Below the pieces are notes generated by a model. That model searched no databases, had not been told where the DNA came from, and was given only the letters and a program-made list of their open reading frames with translations. The position numbers were made by a program, and so were the translations under genes. Positions 27,554 to 36,298 of a DNA stretch of 64,000 nt are shown here, one piece after another. How positions within the stretch are numbered: the stretch's first letter is position 1; every line of letters begins with the position of its first letter. Source of the stretch: Thalassococcus profundi (GTDB taxonomy: Bacteria > Pseudomonadota > Alphaproteobacteria > Rhodobacterales > Rhodobacteraceae); the NCBI RefSeq assembly GCF_003344785.1, contig NZ_QPMK01000017.1, positions 45,895 to 109,894 on the forward strand, written 5' to 3'.

Positions 27554-27937
27554 ATGGAAAACGTCGTCCTTATCATCCACCTTCTTCTCGCGCTGTCCCT
27601 GATCGGCGTCGTGCTGCTGCAGCGCTCCGAGGGCGGCGGGCTCGGCATGGGCGGGGGCGGGAGCGGCGCCATGGCGGGCCGCTCCGCGGCGACGCCGCTG
27701 GGCAAGCTGACCTGGGTGCTGGCCATCGCCTTCATCTGCACCTCTCTGACCCTGACGATCTTTGCCGCGGCCAATGCTTCGGGCAGCTCGATCATGGACC
27801 GTCTCGGCGGCTCCGCCCCGGTCGAGGACAGCGCCGATCCGGCCGTGCCAGGACTGCCGGCGGACGGGCTGCTGCCGCCGCCCTCGGGCTCGGGCTCGGG
27901 CGATGCCGACGCGCCGCTGGTGCCACGCGCCGACTGA
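27554..27937 (+). CDS. secG: Preprotein translocase subunit SecG
   Basis: A 127-residue SecG, the small accessory subunit of the SecYEG channel. Two membrane helices (VVLIIHLLLALSLIGVVLLQ and LTWVLAIAFICTSLTLTIFA) flank the conserved cytoplasmic loop RSEGGGLGMGGGGS. The C-terminal ~45 residues are Pro/Gly/Asp-rich, a common alphaproteobacterial extension. It lies upstream of pyrG as often seen in this group, with a 216-bp gap. Confidence 0.93.
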   Translation: MENVVLIIHLLLALSLIGVVLLQRSEGGGLGMGGGGSGAMAGRSAATPLGKLTWVLAIAFICTSLTLTIFAAANASGSSIMDRLGGSAPVEDSADPAVPGLPADGLLPPPSGSGSGDADAPLVPRAD

Positions 27938-28153
27938 CGCAGGCGCCTTCGACCTTGCGCGCTCCCGGGCCAGCTTCCCCGGGCCGCGCAGACACCACCA
28001 TAGCTTGAGGCGCGCGTCGCATCCGCAACAGCATCTTGCGGTCGGCTGGACAGACACGTGCGAATCCTCTATACCTTAAATCCCGTGATGCTGCGGTTTT
28101 CATGCCGCGGGTGACAGCTTCTGACAGACCTTCAGGCACGGGGATTCCGCCAC

Positions 28154-29797
28154 ATGGCACGTTTCATCTTCATCACCGGCGGTGTGGTCTCTTCGCTTGG
28201 CAAGGGCTTGGCCTCGGCCGCCCTGGGCGCCCTGCTGCAGGCACGCGGCTTTTCCGTCCGGCTGCGAAAGCTCGACCCCTATCTCAACGTCGATCCCGGC
28301 ACGATGAGCCCCTTCGAGCATGGCGAGGTCTTCGTCACCGATGACGGCGCCGAGACCGACCTCGACCTCGGGCATTACGAACGCTTCACCGGCGTCAGCG
28401 CGCGCAAGACCGACTCGATCTCCTCGGGCCGCATCTATTCCAACGTGCTGGAAAAGGAGCGCCGCGGCGACTACCTCGGCAAGACGATCCAGGTCATTCC
28501 CCACGTCACCAACGAGATCAAGGATTTCATCGCTATCGGCGAGGACGAGGTCGATTTCATGCTGTGTGAGATCGGCGGCACCGTGGGCGATATCGAGGGC
28601 CTGCCCTTCTTCGAGGCGATCCGCCAGTTTTCGCAGGACAAGCCACGCGGCCAGTGCATCTTCATGCACCTGACGCTGCTGCCCTGGATCAAGGCCAGTG
28701 GCGAGCTCAAGACCAAGCCGACGCAGCACTCGGTCAAGGAGTTGCGCAGCATCGGCATCGCGCCCGATATCCTCGTCTGCCGGTCCGAAGGGCCGATCCC
28801 GGCCAAGGAGCGCGAGAAGCTGGCGCTCTTCTGCAACGTGCGCCCCGACGCGGTGATCGCCGCGCAGGACCTCAAGTCGATTTACGAGGCGCCGCTGGCC
28901 TATCACCGCGAGGGGCTGGACCAGGCCGTGCTCGACGCCTTCCAGATCACGCCTGCCCCGCGCCCCGTGCTCGACCGCTGGGAAGACGTGGCCGACCGCA
29001 TCTACAACCCCGAGGGCGAGGTCAACGTCGCCATCGTCGGCAAGTACACGCAGCTGGAAGACGCCTACAAGTCCATCGCCGAGGCGCTGACCCACGGCGG
29101 CATGGCCAACCGCGTCAAGGTCAATATCCAGTGGGTCGATGCCGAGATCTTCGATGCCGAGGACCCCGCCCCCTACCTTCAGGGCTTCCACGCGATCCTC
29201 GTGCCCGGCGGGTTCGGAGAGCGCGGGACGGAAGGCAAGATCAAGGCCGCGCAATACGCCCGCGAACACAAGGTGCCCTACCTCGGCATCTGCCTCGGCA
29301 TGCAGATGGCGGTGATCGAGGCGGCGCGCAACGTCGCCGGGGTCAAGACCGCCGGGTCCGAGGAATTCGATCACGAGGCCGGGAAAAAACGGTTCGAGCC
29401 GGTGGTTTATCACCTCAAGGAATGGGTGCAGGGCAACGAGAAGGTCAACCGCTCGGTGGCCGACGACAAGGGCGGCACGATGCGGCTGGGCGCCTATGAT
29501 GCGGTGCTGACCGCGGGGTCGAAGGTCGCGGAGGTCTACGGCGCGACGGCCATCGACGAACGCCACCGCCACCGCTACGAGGTCGACATCCAGTACCGCG
29601 ACGCGCTGGAAAAGGCGGGTCTCTGTTTCACCGGCATGTCGCCGGACGGCAAGCTGCCCGAGATCGTCGAATGGAAGGACCACCCGTGGTTCATCGGCGT
29701 GCAGTTCCACCCGGAGCTGAAGTCGAAACCGTTCGATCCGCATCCGCTGTTCAAGGATTTCGTGCGGGCGGCGAAGGAAGTTAGTAGACTTGTCTAA
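28154..29797 (+). CDS. pyrG: CTP synthase
   Basis: A 547-residue enzyme aminating UTP to CTP with glutamine and ATP. The synthetase domain starts [20 protein letters not shown] and contains [20 protein letters not shown] and [17 protein letters not shown]. The glutamine amidotransferase domain (from about residue 290) has the catalytic Cys in [19 protein letters not shown] and the His/Glu in [19 protein letters not shown]. The length is standard. The final codons overlap the remnant of a DUF4238 gene. Confidence 0.97.
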   Translation: MARFIFITGGVVSSLGKGLASAALGALLQARGFSVRLRKLDPYLNVDPGTMSPFEHGEVFVTDDGAETDLDLGHYERFTGVSARKTDSISSGRIYSNVLEKERRGDYLGKTIQVIPHVTNEIKDFIAIGEDEVDFMLCEIGGTVGDIEGLPFFEAIRQFSQDKPRGQCIFMHLTLLPWIKASGELKTKPTQHSVKELRSIGIAPDILVCRSEGPIPAKEREKLALFCNVRPDAVIAAQDLKSIYEAPLAYHREGLDQAVLDAFQITPAPRPVLDRWEDVADRIYNPEGEVNVAIVGKYTQLEDAYKSIAEALTHGGMANRVKVNIQWVDAEIFDAEDPAPYLQGFHAILVPGGFGERGTEGKIKAAQYAREHKVPYLGICLGMQMAVIEAARNVAGVKTAGSEEFDHEAGKKRFEPVVYHLKEWVQGNEKVNRSVADDKGGTMRLGAYDAVLTAGSKVAEVYGATAIDERHRHRYEVDIQYRDALEKAGLCFTGMSPDGKLPEIVEWKDHPWFIGVQFHPELKSKPFDPHPLFKDFVRAAKEVSRLV

Positions 29798-30063
29798 GAA
29801 AAACCCACCGCGCAAGCATCACTATATTCCACAATTTTACTTGCGATCTTGGTGTGGATTGGATGGCAATTTATTTGAATTTTCAATACCTTAAAAAAAG
29901 TTGTTCCGAAGCGAGTTTATCCAGCACAGACTGCTTGGAAGGATAGAGCATACGAGTTGCGGGGCTTCCCGGACTCACTTGCGCAGCAAATCGAAGAAAA
30001 GATCGTCAACCCGATCCACCAGATGCCGGGACTGAATACCTAGAGCGATTTAAGCATTTATGA
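29790..30063 (+). pseudogene. Frameshifted remnant of a DUF4238 gene
   Basis: Three frames in turn give one DUF4238-like sequence. Frame from 29790: [20 protein letters not shown], then WCGLDGNLFEFSIP up to TAA at 29892. A second frame from about 29899 gives KKVVPKRVYPAQTAWKDRAY, ELRGFPDSLAQQIEEKIVNP and IHQMPG up to TAG at 30041. A third frame gives TEYLERFKHL up to 30063. The KHHYIPQFYL opening is the family hallmark. The gene is broken by at least two frameshifts around an A-rich tract, lacks most of its C-terminus, and is AT-richer than its surroundings, suggesting decayed foreign DNA. Confidence 0.72.
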
Positions 30064-30206
30064 AAATTTCTTCTTTTGCATAATAGCCTGCCCGCGGGAT
30101 GGCGCATCACCCTCTCCGCTACAACACTTTATCCCCGCCACATCCGCACGCCGCCCCGGCTGCGCACCAAGCCCCGCCAAAGCGCCAGCCCGGTGGGGCG
30201 GGCAGG

Positions 30207-30435
30207 CGCTCGCGCGGCGGCCGCAAGCGGCCTTGTTTCCGCGCGGGGTTCAACGCTCGACCGTTTCCTGCAGCAAACAAGCGCCAACTGTCTCGCCACA
30301 GGCGAGCCAAGACTCCTCGGCGCACCTTGGGTGCGAAGGGGCAACGCCGTCCATTGTCACTCGGAGCAATGGCGTTCCCATGAACGACCGCTCGCGCGCC
30401 GGCGGCAGGCGGCCTTGAACCCGCGCGGGGCCTTG
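30207..30435. repeat. Two imperfect direct repeats before rlmJ
   Basis: A ~45-nt block starting CGCTCGCGCG and continuing through GCGGCCTTG to CGCGCGGGG appears at 30207-30250 and again, with changes, at 30389-30435. No gene is seen between 30064 and 30479. Confidence 0.5.
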
Positions 30436-30479
30436 CATCAGCGTTGCGTGTTCTGATCGGCAACGTTATTGCCCGCTCC

Positions 30480-31259
30480 ATGCTGTCCTACCAACATCTC
30501 TACCACGCCGGAAACCTCGCGGATGTGCACAAGCACAGCCTGCTGGCGTGGATGCTGGCCTATCTCACGCAGAAGGACAAACCGCTCAGCTATATCGAGA
30601 CCCATGCCGGGCGCGGGCTCTATGATCTCTCCGCCGCCGAGGCGCAGAAGACCGGAGAGGCAGCGGCGGGGATCGCGACATTACGGGCGGCCTTTGCCGC
30701 AGATCACCCCTACATCACCGCCCTGCACCAGATCACGAAGGACCACGGGCCCGACGCCTACCCCGGCTCTCCGCTGATCGCGCAGACCTTGCTGCGGCCC
30801 GCAGACAGCCTGCACCTGGCCGAACTGCACCCCGGCGAGCACGCCGCCCTGTCGCAGGCGATGCAGCACAGCGGCGCGCATGTCCACCGGCAGGACGGGC
30901 TGGCGCTGGCGCAGAGCCTCTGCCCGCCGACGCCGCGCCGGGGGCTGCTGCTGATCGACCCCAGCTACGAGATCAAGGCCGATTACGACGTCCTGCCCAA
31001 GGTGCTGGCGCAGCTTCACGCCAAGTGGAACGTCGGCGTCCTTGTGCTCTGGTATCCGATCCTCACGTCCCAGAGCCATGCCGGGATGCTGGACCGGCTG
31101 GCCGACACCTTTCCGGACGCGCTGCGCCACGAGGTGCGGTTCGCGCCGATCAGGCCGGGACACCGGATGATCGGATCAGGGCTTTTCGTGGTCAATCCGC
31201 CCTATGGCCTCGAAACGGAGGCCAAACGGATCGCGCAACTCTTCGACCGGCGCGCGTAA
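30480..31259 (+). CDS. rlmJ: 23S rRNA (adenine-2030-N6)-methyltransferase
   Basis: A 259-residue RlmJ, methylating A2030 of 23S rRNA. The N-terminus MLSYQHLYHAGNLADVHKHS contains the conserved DVHKH that holds the catalytic Lys region in Escherichia coli RlmJ. IETHAGRGLYDL is the SAM-binding loop, and LLLIDPSYEIK is the DPPY-type catalytic motif (here DPSY). The C-terminus has GSGLFVVNPPYGL. The start at 30480 gives the family N-terminus. Confidence 0.93.
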   Translation: MLSYQHLYHAGNLADVHKHSLLAWMLAYLTQKDKPLSYIETHAGRGLYDLSAAEAQKTGEAAAGIATLRAAFAADHPYITALHQITKDHGPDAYPGSPLIAQTLLRPADSLHLAELHPGEHAALSQAMQHSGAHVHRQDGLALAQSLCPPTPRRGLLLIDPSYEIKADYDVLPKVLAQLHAKWNVGVLVLWYPILTSQSHAGMLDRLADTFPDALRHEVRFAPIRPGHRMIGSGLFVVNPPYGLETEAKRIAQLFDRRA

Positions 31260-31301
31260 AATCCCGCGCGCAGCGGGGCAAAGCGGTGTATCCTGCGCCG
31301 C

Positions 31302-31949
31302 ATGCGCTGGTGCCTCCCCCTGCTTGTCACTGCATGTCCCGCCCTCGCCTGCGAGGCGCCGGTCTGCCTCGTGCCGAACGACAGCCTGAGCCTGTCGCGG
31401 GTGATCACCTTCGACACGCTGCCCACCAGCATGGGCATCGGCCGCGACCTGAGCGGCATCGTCACCGCCGACGGCGCCCGGTTCGGAGAACATTTCGCAG
31501 GCATGATCCGGGGCGAGAGCGGCAGCTACGACCGCTTCACCGGCCCGCCCGACGCCCCGCTGCGCATTGTTCCCGGCCCCGACCGCGGCAACCTCGGGAC
31601 CATGCTGCTTTATGGCACGACCATCCTGCACGGCCACGGCCCGGCGCTGTTCCCGCGGACAGAGGCCATCGGCGAGGGCAGCATCGCCGTGCTCTTCGAC
31701 GAAGGTCAGGCGGCGCTGGCGCTCGACATCCGCGGCGGTGAGGGCGGAACGGCCACGATCCGCTTTTACACCCGCGACGGCGCGCTTCTGCACGGCATCG
31801 AGATCAACGGCCTGGGCGAGGCCCAAGTCAGCTTCCTGCGGCAGGGACAACAGGCGGATATCGCGGGCATTCTGCTTGAAAACGCCGATCCCGAGGGTAT
31901 AGGCATGGACAACCTTCGGTTCGCGCTGGAGGCGCTTCTGGGCGCCTGA
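31302..31949 (+). CDS. Secreted protein of unknown function
   Basis: A 215-residue protein with a signal peptide (RWCLPLLVTACPALACEAP, cleavage likely after ALA or as a lipoprotein-like Cys). The mature part is Gly- and Asp-rich with predicted beta strands (GEGSIAVLFDEGQAALALDI; TATIRFYTRDGALLHGIEI; VSFLRQGQQADIAGILLENA), reminiscent of a jelly-roll domain. No catalytic motif recognised. It stands 42 bp after rlmJ and just before the two TerB-like genes, possibly one operon. Confidence 0.7.
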   Translation: MRWCLPLLVTACPALACEAPVCLVPNDSLSLSRVITFDTLPTSMGIGRDLSGIVTADGARFGEHFAGMIRGESGSYDRFTGPPDAPLRIVPGPDRGNLGTMLLYGTTILHGHGPALFPRTEAIGEGSIAVLFDEGQAALALDIRGGEGGTATIRFYTRDGALLHGIEINGLGEAQVSFLRQGQQADIAGILLENADPEGIGMDNLRFALEALLGA

Positions 31950-31990
31950 CGCCGCGCCGATCCCGCCCCGTGACCGACCCGGACCCAGCC

Positions 31991-32437
31991 ATGTTCGAAC
32001 GCCTGATGGCCCGCCTCCACCGCGACACGCCGCCGAAAGAGCCTCTGGCGACGCCGGACGCGCGCATGGCGCTGGGAATTCTGCTGGTCCGGCTGGCGAT
32101 GGTCGACCGCGCCTACCTGTTCGAAGAGGTCGAAGAGATCGACCGCGTTTTGGCCCGCGCCTTCGACCTGCGCCCGCTCGAGGCGGCCAAGATGCGCGCC
32201 CGCTGCGAAGATACCGCGCGGCGACTGCCCAAGGACGTGGACCTGGCGCAGATCGTGCATGACAGCGTCGATTACGCGCACCGGCTGGACGCGGTCGCGG
32301 CGCTGTGGTCCGTCGCGCTGTCGGATCACATGACCGACGACCGCGAGGCCGAGATGATTCACCTGATCGAAACCCGCCTCGGTGTCAGCCGCGCCGATTC
32401 CGATGCCGCCCGCCGCGCGGCCGAAGCGAAACGCTGA
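31991..32437 (+). CDS. TerB-like protein, first of a tandem pair
   Basis: A 148-residue all-helical protein of the TerB/DUF533-like tellurite-resistance family fold. Typical repeats are DARMALGILLVRLAMVDRAYLFEEVEEIDRVL and the second half LAQIVHDSVDYAHRLDAVAALWSVALSDHMTDDREAEMIHLI-like, with the acidic turn before the last helices. The ATG at 31991 is chosen because it aligns with the start of the neighbouring paralog (MFERLMARL against MFADFLKKL); a GTG at 31970 is possible. No other tellurite genes are present, so resistance is not implied. Confidence 0.78.
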   Translation: MFERLMARLHRDTPPKEPLATPDARMALGILLVRLAMVDRAYLFEEVEEIDRVLARAFDLRPLEAAKMRARCEDTARRLPKDVDLAQIVHDSVDYAHRLDAVAALWSVALSDHMTDDREAEMIHLIETRLGVSRADSDAARRAAEAKR

Positions 32438-32481
32438 CGCGCGCGAATTGCGCTGGCCCCAAAACGGACTATATCCGACCC

Positions 32482-32922
32482 ATGTTTGCTGATTTCCTTA
32501 AGAAGCTGACGGCGCCCGAGCCCGAGCAACTGCCCGATTCCGATGCGCGTCTGGCCCTGACGGCGCTTCTGGTCCGTGTCGCGCGGTCCGATGGCAGCTA
32601 CGATCTGACCGAACGCCAGCGCATCGCGCGCATCGCCGAGACACGCTACGGCCTCAGCCCGGACGACGCAACCGCCCTGCGCAGCGACGCCGAAGAGCTC
32701 GAGGCGCAGGCGCCGGACACCGTGCGCTTTACCCGCGCCATCAAGGACGCGGTGGCCTACGAGGACCGCATCGCGGTGATCGAGGCGCTGTGGCAGGTCG
32801 TGCTGGCCGACGGGCGGCGCGAGGCCGAAGAGGATTCGCTGCTGCGGCTGGTGGCCAACCTGCTGGGCATCACCGACCGGGATTCCGCGATGGCCCGGCA
32901 GCGGGTGGACCCCGCCGGGTGA
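32482..32922 (+). CDS. TerB-like protein, second of a tandem pair
   Basis: A 146-residue paralog of the preceding gene with the same layout: MFADFLKKLTAPEPEQLPDS, LALTALLVRVARSDGSYDLT and IEALWQVVLADGRREAEEDS. Its stop codon overlaps the GTG start of the next gene (GTGA), so translation of that gene is probably coupled. The two paralogs are clearly diverged and could form a heterodimer; that is inference. Confidence 0.8.
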   Translation: MFADFLKKLTAPEPEQLPDSDARLALTALLVRVARSDGSYDLTERQRIARIAETRYGLSPDDATALRSDAEELEAQAPDTVRFTRAIKDAVAYEDRIAVIEALWQVVLADGRREAEEDSLLRLVANLLGITDRDSAMARQRVDPAG

Positions 32923-33680
32923 CCGTCAGCCTGCCGATGTACGATCGGCCCGAGACGCGAGAAGCCAACGCGGCCTTCTGGCGGGCGATCCGGTCGGACC
33001 TCGCAATACGCGCCCCCGGCCTGGATGCGCTGCCCGACCGCCTGCGGGTCCCGACAGACGCGATGGCGCATTGGCGCGACCCCGCGCTGATCTTTTCGCA
33101 GACCTGCGGCCTGCCCTTCCGCAAGTATCTGCATCCGCAGGTCGTGCTCTGCGGCACGCCCGATTTCGGGCTGCCGGGATGCCCGCCCGGTCATTACAAT
33201 TCGGTACTGGTGATGCGCCGGGACGATCCGCGCGGTCCCGACGACTGGCCGGTAATGACGCTGGCGCTGAACGGTTTCGACAGTCAATCCGGCTGGGCCG
33301 CGCCCTTTGCCCATGCGCAGGCCAGGGGCGTGCATTTCTGCACACATCACGTCACCGGCGCGCATCGTGCCTCGGCCCGGGCGGTGCTGGACGGCGCCGC
33401 CGATATCGCGGCACTCGATGCGCAGACGTGGCGGATGATGCGCCGCTGGGACGATTGGACTGCGGGCCTGCGCGAGGCGGAGCATACCGAACCCACCCCC
33501 GGCCTGCCCTACATCACCGCCGCGGGCCGGCATTCCGGACACCGCCCCGACCCCGCCGCCGCCTTCGCGGCACTGGCGCCCGAGCATCGCGCGACGCTAG
33601 ACCTGCGCGGCATCGTCGCCCTGTCCGCAGAGCGGTACACCGCGCTGCCGCTGCCGCCGGAACCGGCCGAAAGCGATTGA
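32919..33680 (+). CDS. PhnD-like phosphate/phosphonate-binding family protein without signal peptide
   Basis: A 253-residue protein starting at a GTG that overlaps the TerB stop. It begins TVSLPMYDRPETREANAAFW and continues with ALIFSQTCGLPFRKYLHPQV, GTPDFGLPGCPPGHYNSVLV and HVTGAHRASARAVLDGAADI. The SQTCGLP / GSHxxS-like turn and DGAADIAALD are the features of the PhnD-type (PF12974) type-2 periplasmic binding fold. No export signal is visible at any in-frame start, unusual for a transporter binding protein, so it may act in the cytoplasm. No permease or ATPase of a phosphonate system is nearby. Confidence 0.7.
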   Translation: MTVSLPMYDRPETREANAAFWRAIRSDLAIRAPGLDALPDRLRVPTDAMAHWRDPALIFSQTCGLPFRKYLHPQVVLCGTPDFGLPGCPPGHYNSVLVMRRDDPRGPDDWPVMTLALNGFDSQSGWAAPFAHAQARGVHFCTHHVTGAHRASARAVLDGAADIAALDAQTWRMMRRWDDWTAGLREAEHTEPTPGLPYITAAGRHSGHRPDPAAAFAALAPEHRATLDLRGIVALSAERYTALPLPPEPAESD

Positions 33681-33765
33681 CCTTTCGTCACCCGGCACGG
33701 TTCCGACGCCACGACGGCGATTTGAGCGTTGCAAATCGGAATTCTTTCGCTCCATGCTAGGCGGC

Positions 33766-33798
33766 ATGACCGATTTCAACCGCGCCAGGCTCTCGTGA
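33766..33798 (+). other. Possible 10-codon leader peptide overlapping the ABC ATPase start
   Basis: ATG at 33766 opens MTDFNRARLS and stops at TGA 33796-33798, overlapping the GTG start of the ATPase gene (GTGA). AGGCGG precedes it. The ATPase GTG has no good ribosome site of its own, so re-initiation from this leader would explain its translation. The alternative is that the frame is accidental. Confidence 0.4.
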
Positions 33799-34568
33799 CT
33801 GACACACCGCCCGTCATCGCCATCCGCAATCTGCACAAGCAATACGGTGCCCTCGAGGTGCTGAAAGGCGTCGACATCACCGCCGCACGCGGGTCGGTGG
33901 TGTCGCTGATCGGATCATCGGGGTCGGGCAAGTCGACGCTGCTGCGCTGCGCCAACCTGCTGGAGGACAGCCAGCAGGGCGAGATCCTGTTCAAGGGCGA
34001 ACCGGTGGCCTGGAAGGGCAGCGGCATGGCCCGCCGCCCCGGCGATGCCAAGCAGGTACTGCGCATCCGCACCAACCTCAGCATGGTTTTCCAACAGTTC
34101 AACCTCTGGTCCCACCTCACCATCCTGCAGAACGTGATGGAGGCGCCGGTGACGGTGCTGGGACGCGATCCGAAATCGGTCGAGGAGGCCGCGCGCGGCT
34201 ACCTCGAAAAGGTCGGAATCGGCGACAAGGCCGACAATTTCCCCGCGCAGCTGTCGGGCGGCCAGCAGCAGCGCGCCGCCATCGCCCGGGCGCTCTGCAT
34301 GGAACCCGAGGCGATCCTCTTCGACGAACCGACCTCGGCGCTCGATCCCGAGCTCGAGCAGGAAGTGGTCAAGGTGATCAAGGACCTCGCCGCCGAGGGC
34401 CGCACCATGCTGATCGTGACCCACGACATGAAGATGGCACATGACGTCAGCAGCCATGTCGTGTTCCTGCACCAGGGCCTGATCGAAGAGGAAGGCCCGC
34501 CAGAAACGCTTTTCGGCGCTCCGAAATCCGAACGCTTGCGCGGGTTCCTGAAATCCACGCACGGATAA
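33795..34568 (+). CDS. Polar amino acid-type ABC transporter, ATP-binding protein
   Basis: A 257-residue ATPase of the HisP/GlnQ type. Walker A GSSGSGKST, signature LSGGQQQRAAIARAL, Walker B AILFDEPTSALDPEL and the switch His in VTHDMKMAH are all intact. A ~15-residue insertion (GEPVAWKGSGMARRPGDAKQ) before the Q-loop is characteristic of the HisP/OccP subgroup. The GTG start at 33795 overlaps a possible leader peptide. First gene of a four-gene importer (ATPase, binding protein, two permeases) upstream of gamma-glutamylation enzymes. Confidence 0.92.
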   Translation: MTDTPPVIAIRNLHKQYGALEVLKGVDITAARGSVVSLIGSSGSGKSTLLRCANLLEDSQQGEILFKGEPVAWKGSGMARRPGDAKQVLRIRTNLSMVFQQFNLWSHLTILQNVMEAPVTVLGRDPKSVEEAARGYLEKVGIGDKADNFPAQLSGGQQQRAAIARALCMEPEAILFDEPTSALDPELEQEVVKVIKDLAAEGRTMLIVTHDMKMAHDVSSHVVFLHQGLIEEEGPPETLFGAPKSERLRGFLKSTHG

Positions 34569-34605
34569 TTCGACAACCACTCAAGAACCACTCAGGGAGA
34601 CGACA

Positions 34606-35331
34606 ATGAAAAAGATCCTTCTCGGCACCGCGGCACTCGCGATGTCCGCCAGCATGGCCCTCGCGCAGGGCTCGGTCGTGCGGCTGGGCACCGAAGGCGC
34701 CTATCCTCCGTACAACTTCATCAACGACGCGGGCGAGGTCGACGGCTTTGAACGCGAACTGGGCGACGAGCTTTGCGCCCGCGCGGAACTGACCTGCGAA
34801 TGGGTCACCAACGAGTGGGACAGCATCATTCCCAACCTCGTGTCGGGCAACTACGACGTCATCATCGCCGGCATGTCGATCACAGACGAGCGCGACGAGG
34901 TGATCGACTTCACCTCGGCCTACACCCAGCCCGATCCGTCGGCCTATCTGGCCATGGACGGCGCCGAGGTCGACTTTGAAGGCGGCGTGATCGCGGCCCA
35001 GGCCGGGACGATCCAGGCCAGCCACATCGCCTCTTCGGGCGCCACGCTGCTGGAATTCGCAACGCCCGACGAAACCATCGCGGCGGTGCGCGGCGGCGAG
35101 GCCGACGCGGTGCTGGCCGACAAGGCCTTCCTCGAACCCATCGCCGCCGATTCCGCCGACCTGGCGCTGGTCGGGGAAGACGTGCTCCTGGGCGGCGGCA
35201 TCGGCATGGGCGTGCGCGAAAGCGACACCGAGCTGAAAGAGAAGTTCTCGGCCGCCATCGACGAGATGAAGGCAGACGGGTCGCTGAACGCCCTGATCGA
35301 GAAGTGGCTGCCCGCTTCGGCCACCTTCTGA
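34606..35331 (+). CDS. Periplasmic solute-binding protein, amino acid/amine ABC transporter
   Basis: A 241-residue family-3 solute-binding protein. The signal peptide MKKILLGTAALAMSASMALAQ is followed by LGTEGAYPPYNFINDAGEVD, FERELGDELCARAELTCEWV, SIIPNLVSGNYDVIIAGMSI and DFTSAYTQPDPSAYLA. The classic Glu/Asp-lined basic-ligand pocket elements of lysine-arginine-ornithine binding proteins are present, including the Cys pair in ELCARAELTC. A cationic amino acid or amine substrate is likely but not proven. Confidence 0.9.
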   Translation: MKKILLGTAALAMSASMALAQGSVVRLGTEGAYPPYNFINDAGEVDGFERELGDELCARAELTCEWVTNEWDSIIPNLVSGNYDVIIAGMSITDERDEVIDFTSAYTQPDPSAYLAMDGAEVDFEGGVIAAQAGTIQASHIASSGATLLEFATPDETIAAVRGGEADAVLADKAFLEPIAADSADLALVGEDVLLGGGIGMGVRESDTELKEKFSAAIDEMKADGSLNALIEKWLPASATF

Positions 35332-35368
35332 TCGCACATCGGCGGGAGGGCGCAGCGCGTCCTCCCGC

Positions 35369-36298
35369 TTGTATCGCGCCGCGCGCGCGACGGATGCCTC
35401 AATCGGGACCACCGCCATTTTCAGCTTTTGCACAGACCCCGGCACCCTGGGCGACGCGGCCTGGATGGCCTGCTACCTGACCACCGGCAAGCACATGGCG
35501 CTCTACTGGTCGGTGGGCACGGTGCTGTTGTTGCTGGCGATCACGGCGCCGGTGTCGCTGGCCTTCGGCTTTGGCGGCGCGGCGGCGGCGCGGTCGTCGG
35601 TCGCTCCGCTGCGCTGGTTCGGCAAGACCTATATCGCGCTGGTCCGCGGCGTTCCCGACATCGCCTATTTCCTTTTCTTCGTGATCGCGCTGGATCAGGC
35701 CTTTGAATACGTCCGGCACAAGGTCAAATGCCCCGACTGGGATCAGCCGATCCGCCAGGGCAACGATTTCGTCGTCTGCGCGGCGGCCAAGCTGCCGCTG
35801 GGCAACGCGCCGCAATGGATGCACGAAACCTACGGCTTCTTCCTCGCCGTGCTGACCTTCGCTTTGGTCTTCGGCGCCTTTGCCGCGAACGTGCTTTACG
35901 GCGCGATGCGGGCGGTGCCGCGCGCGCAGATGGAAACCGCCGAGGCCTACGGCCTGACCCGGCGCCAGTGCTTCTGGCGCATCCTGGTGCCGCAGATGTG
36001 GGTCTTTGCCCTGCCGGGCCTGTCGAACCTGTGGATGGTGCTGGTCAAGGCCACGCCGCTGCTGTTCCTGCTGGGGGTCGAGGACATCGTCTACTGGGCG
36101 CGCGAACTGGGGGGCGCCAAGACGCCGCGCTTTACCGATTACCCGCACGGCGACTGGCGCATGTGGTATTTCCTCGCGCTGCTGGTCTTTTACCTGTTCC
36201 TGACCTGGGTGTCGGAGCGCGTGCTCGCCCGGGTGATGGCACGTCTGACCCACGGCCAGGCCACGGTCGCGGGCGAAGCGGCGAGGAAAGCCGCATGA
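35369..36298 (+). CDS. ABC transporter permease 1 (HisQ/HisM type)
   Basis: A permease of up to 309 residues with the EAA-type loop EAYGLTRRQCFWRILVPQMW and about five to six membrane helices. The listed TTG start at 35369 is uncertain: no ribosome site stands there and homologs I recall start near IFSFCTDPG, so an ATT at 35417 is an alternative; no in-frame ATG lies before residue 33. A ~50-residue periplasmic insertion (KCPDWDQPIRQGNDFVVCAA) carries two Cys that could form a disulfide. It overlaps the next permease by 4 nt. Confidence 0.85.
   Translation: MYRAARATDASIGTTAIFSFCTDPGTLGDAAWMACYLTTGKHMALYWSVGTVLLLLAITAPVSLAFGFGGAAAARSSVAPLRWFGKTYIALVRGVPDIAYFLFFVIALDQAFEYVRHKVKCPDWDQPIRQGNDFVVCAAAKLPLGNAPQWMHETYGFFLAVLTFALVFGAFAANVLYGAMRAVPRAQMETAEAYGLTRRQCFWRILVPQMWVFALPGLSNLWMVLVKATPLLFLLGVEDIVYWARELGGAKTPRFTDYPHGDWRMWYFLALLVFYLFLTWVSERVLARVMARLTHGQATVAGEAARKAA

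Noticed and set aside
31991-32922. Tellurite-resistance operon
   Set aside because: Only TerB-like domains are present; terC, terD or terZ-type genes are missing, so resistance is not supported.
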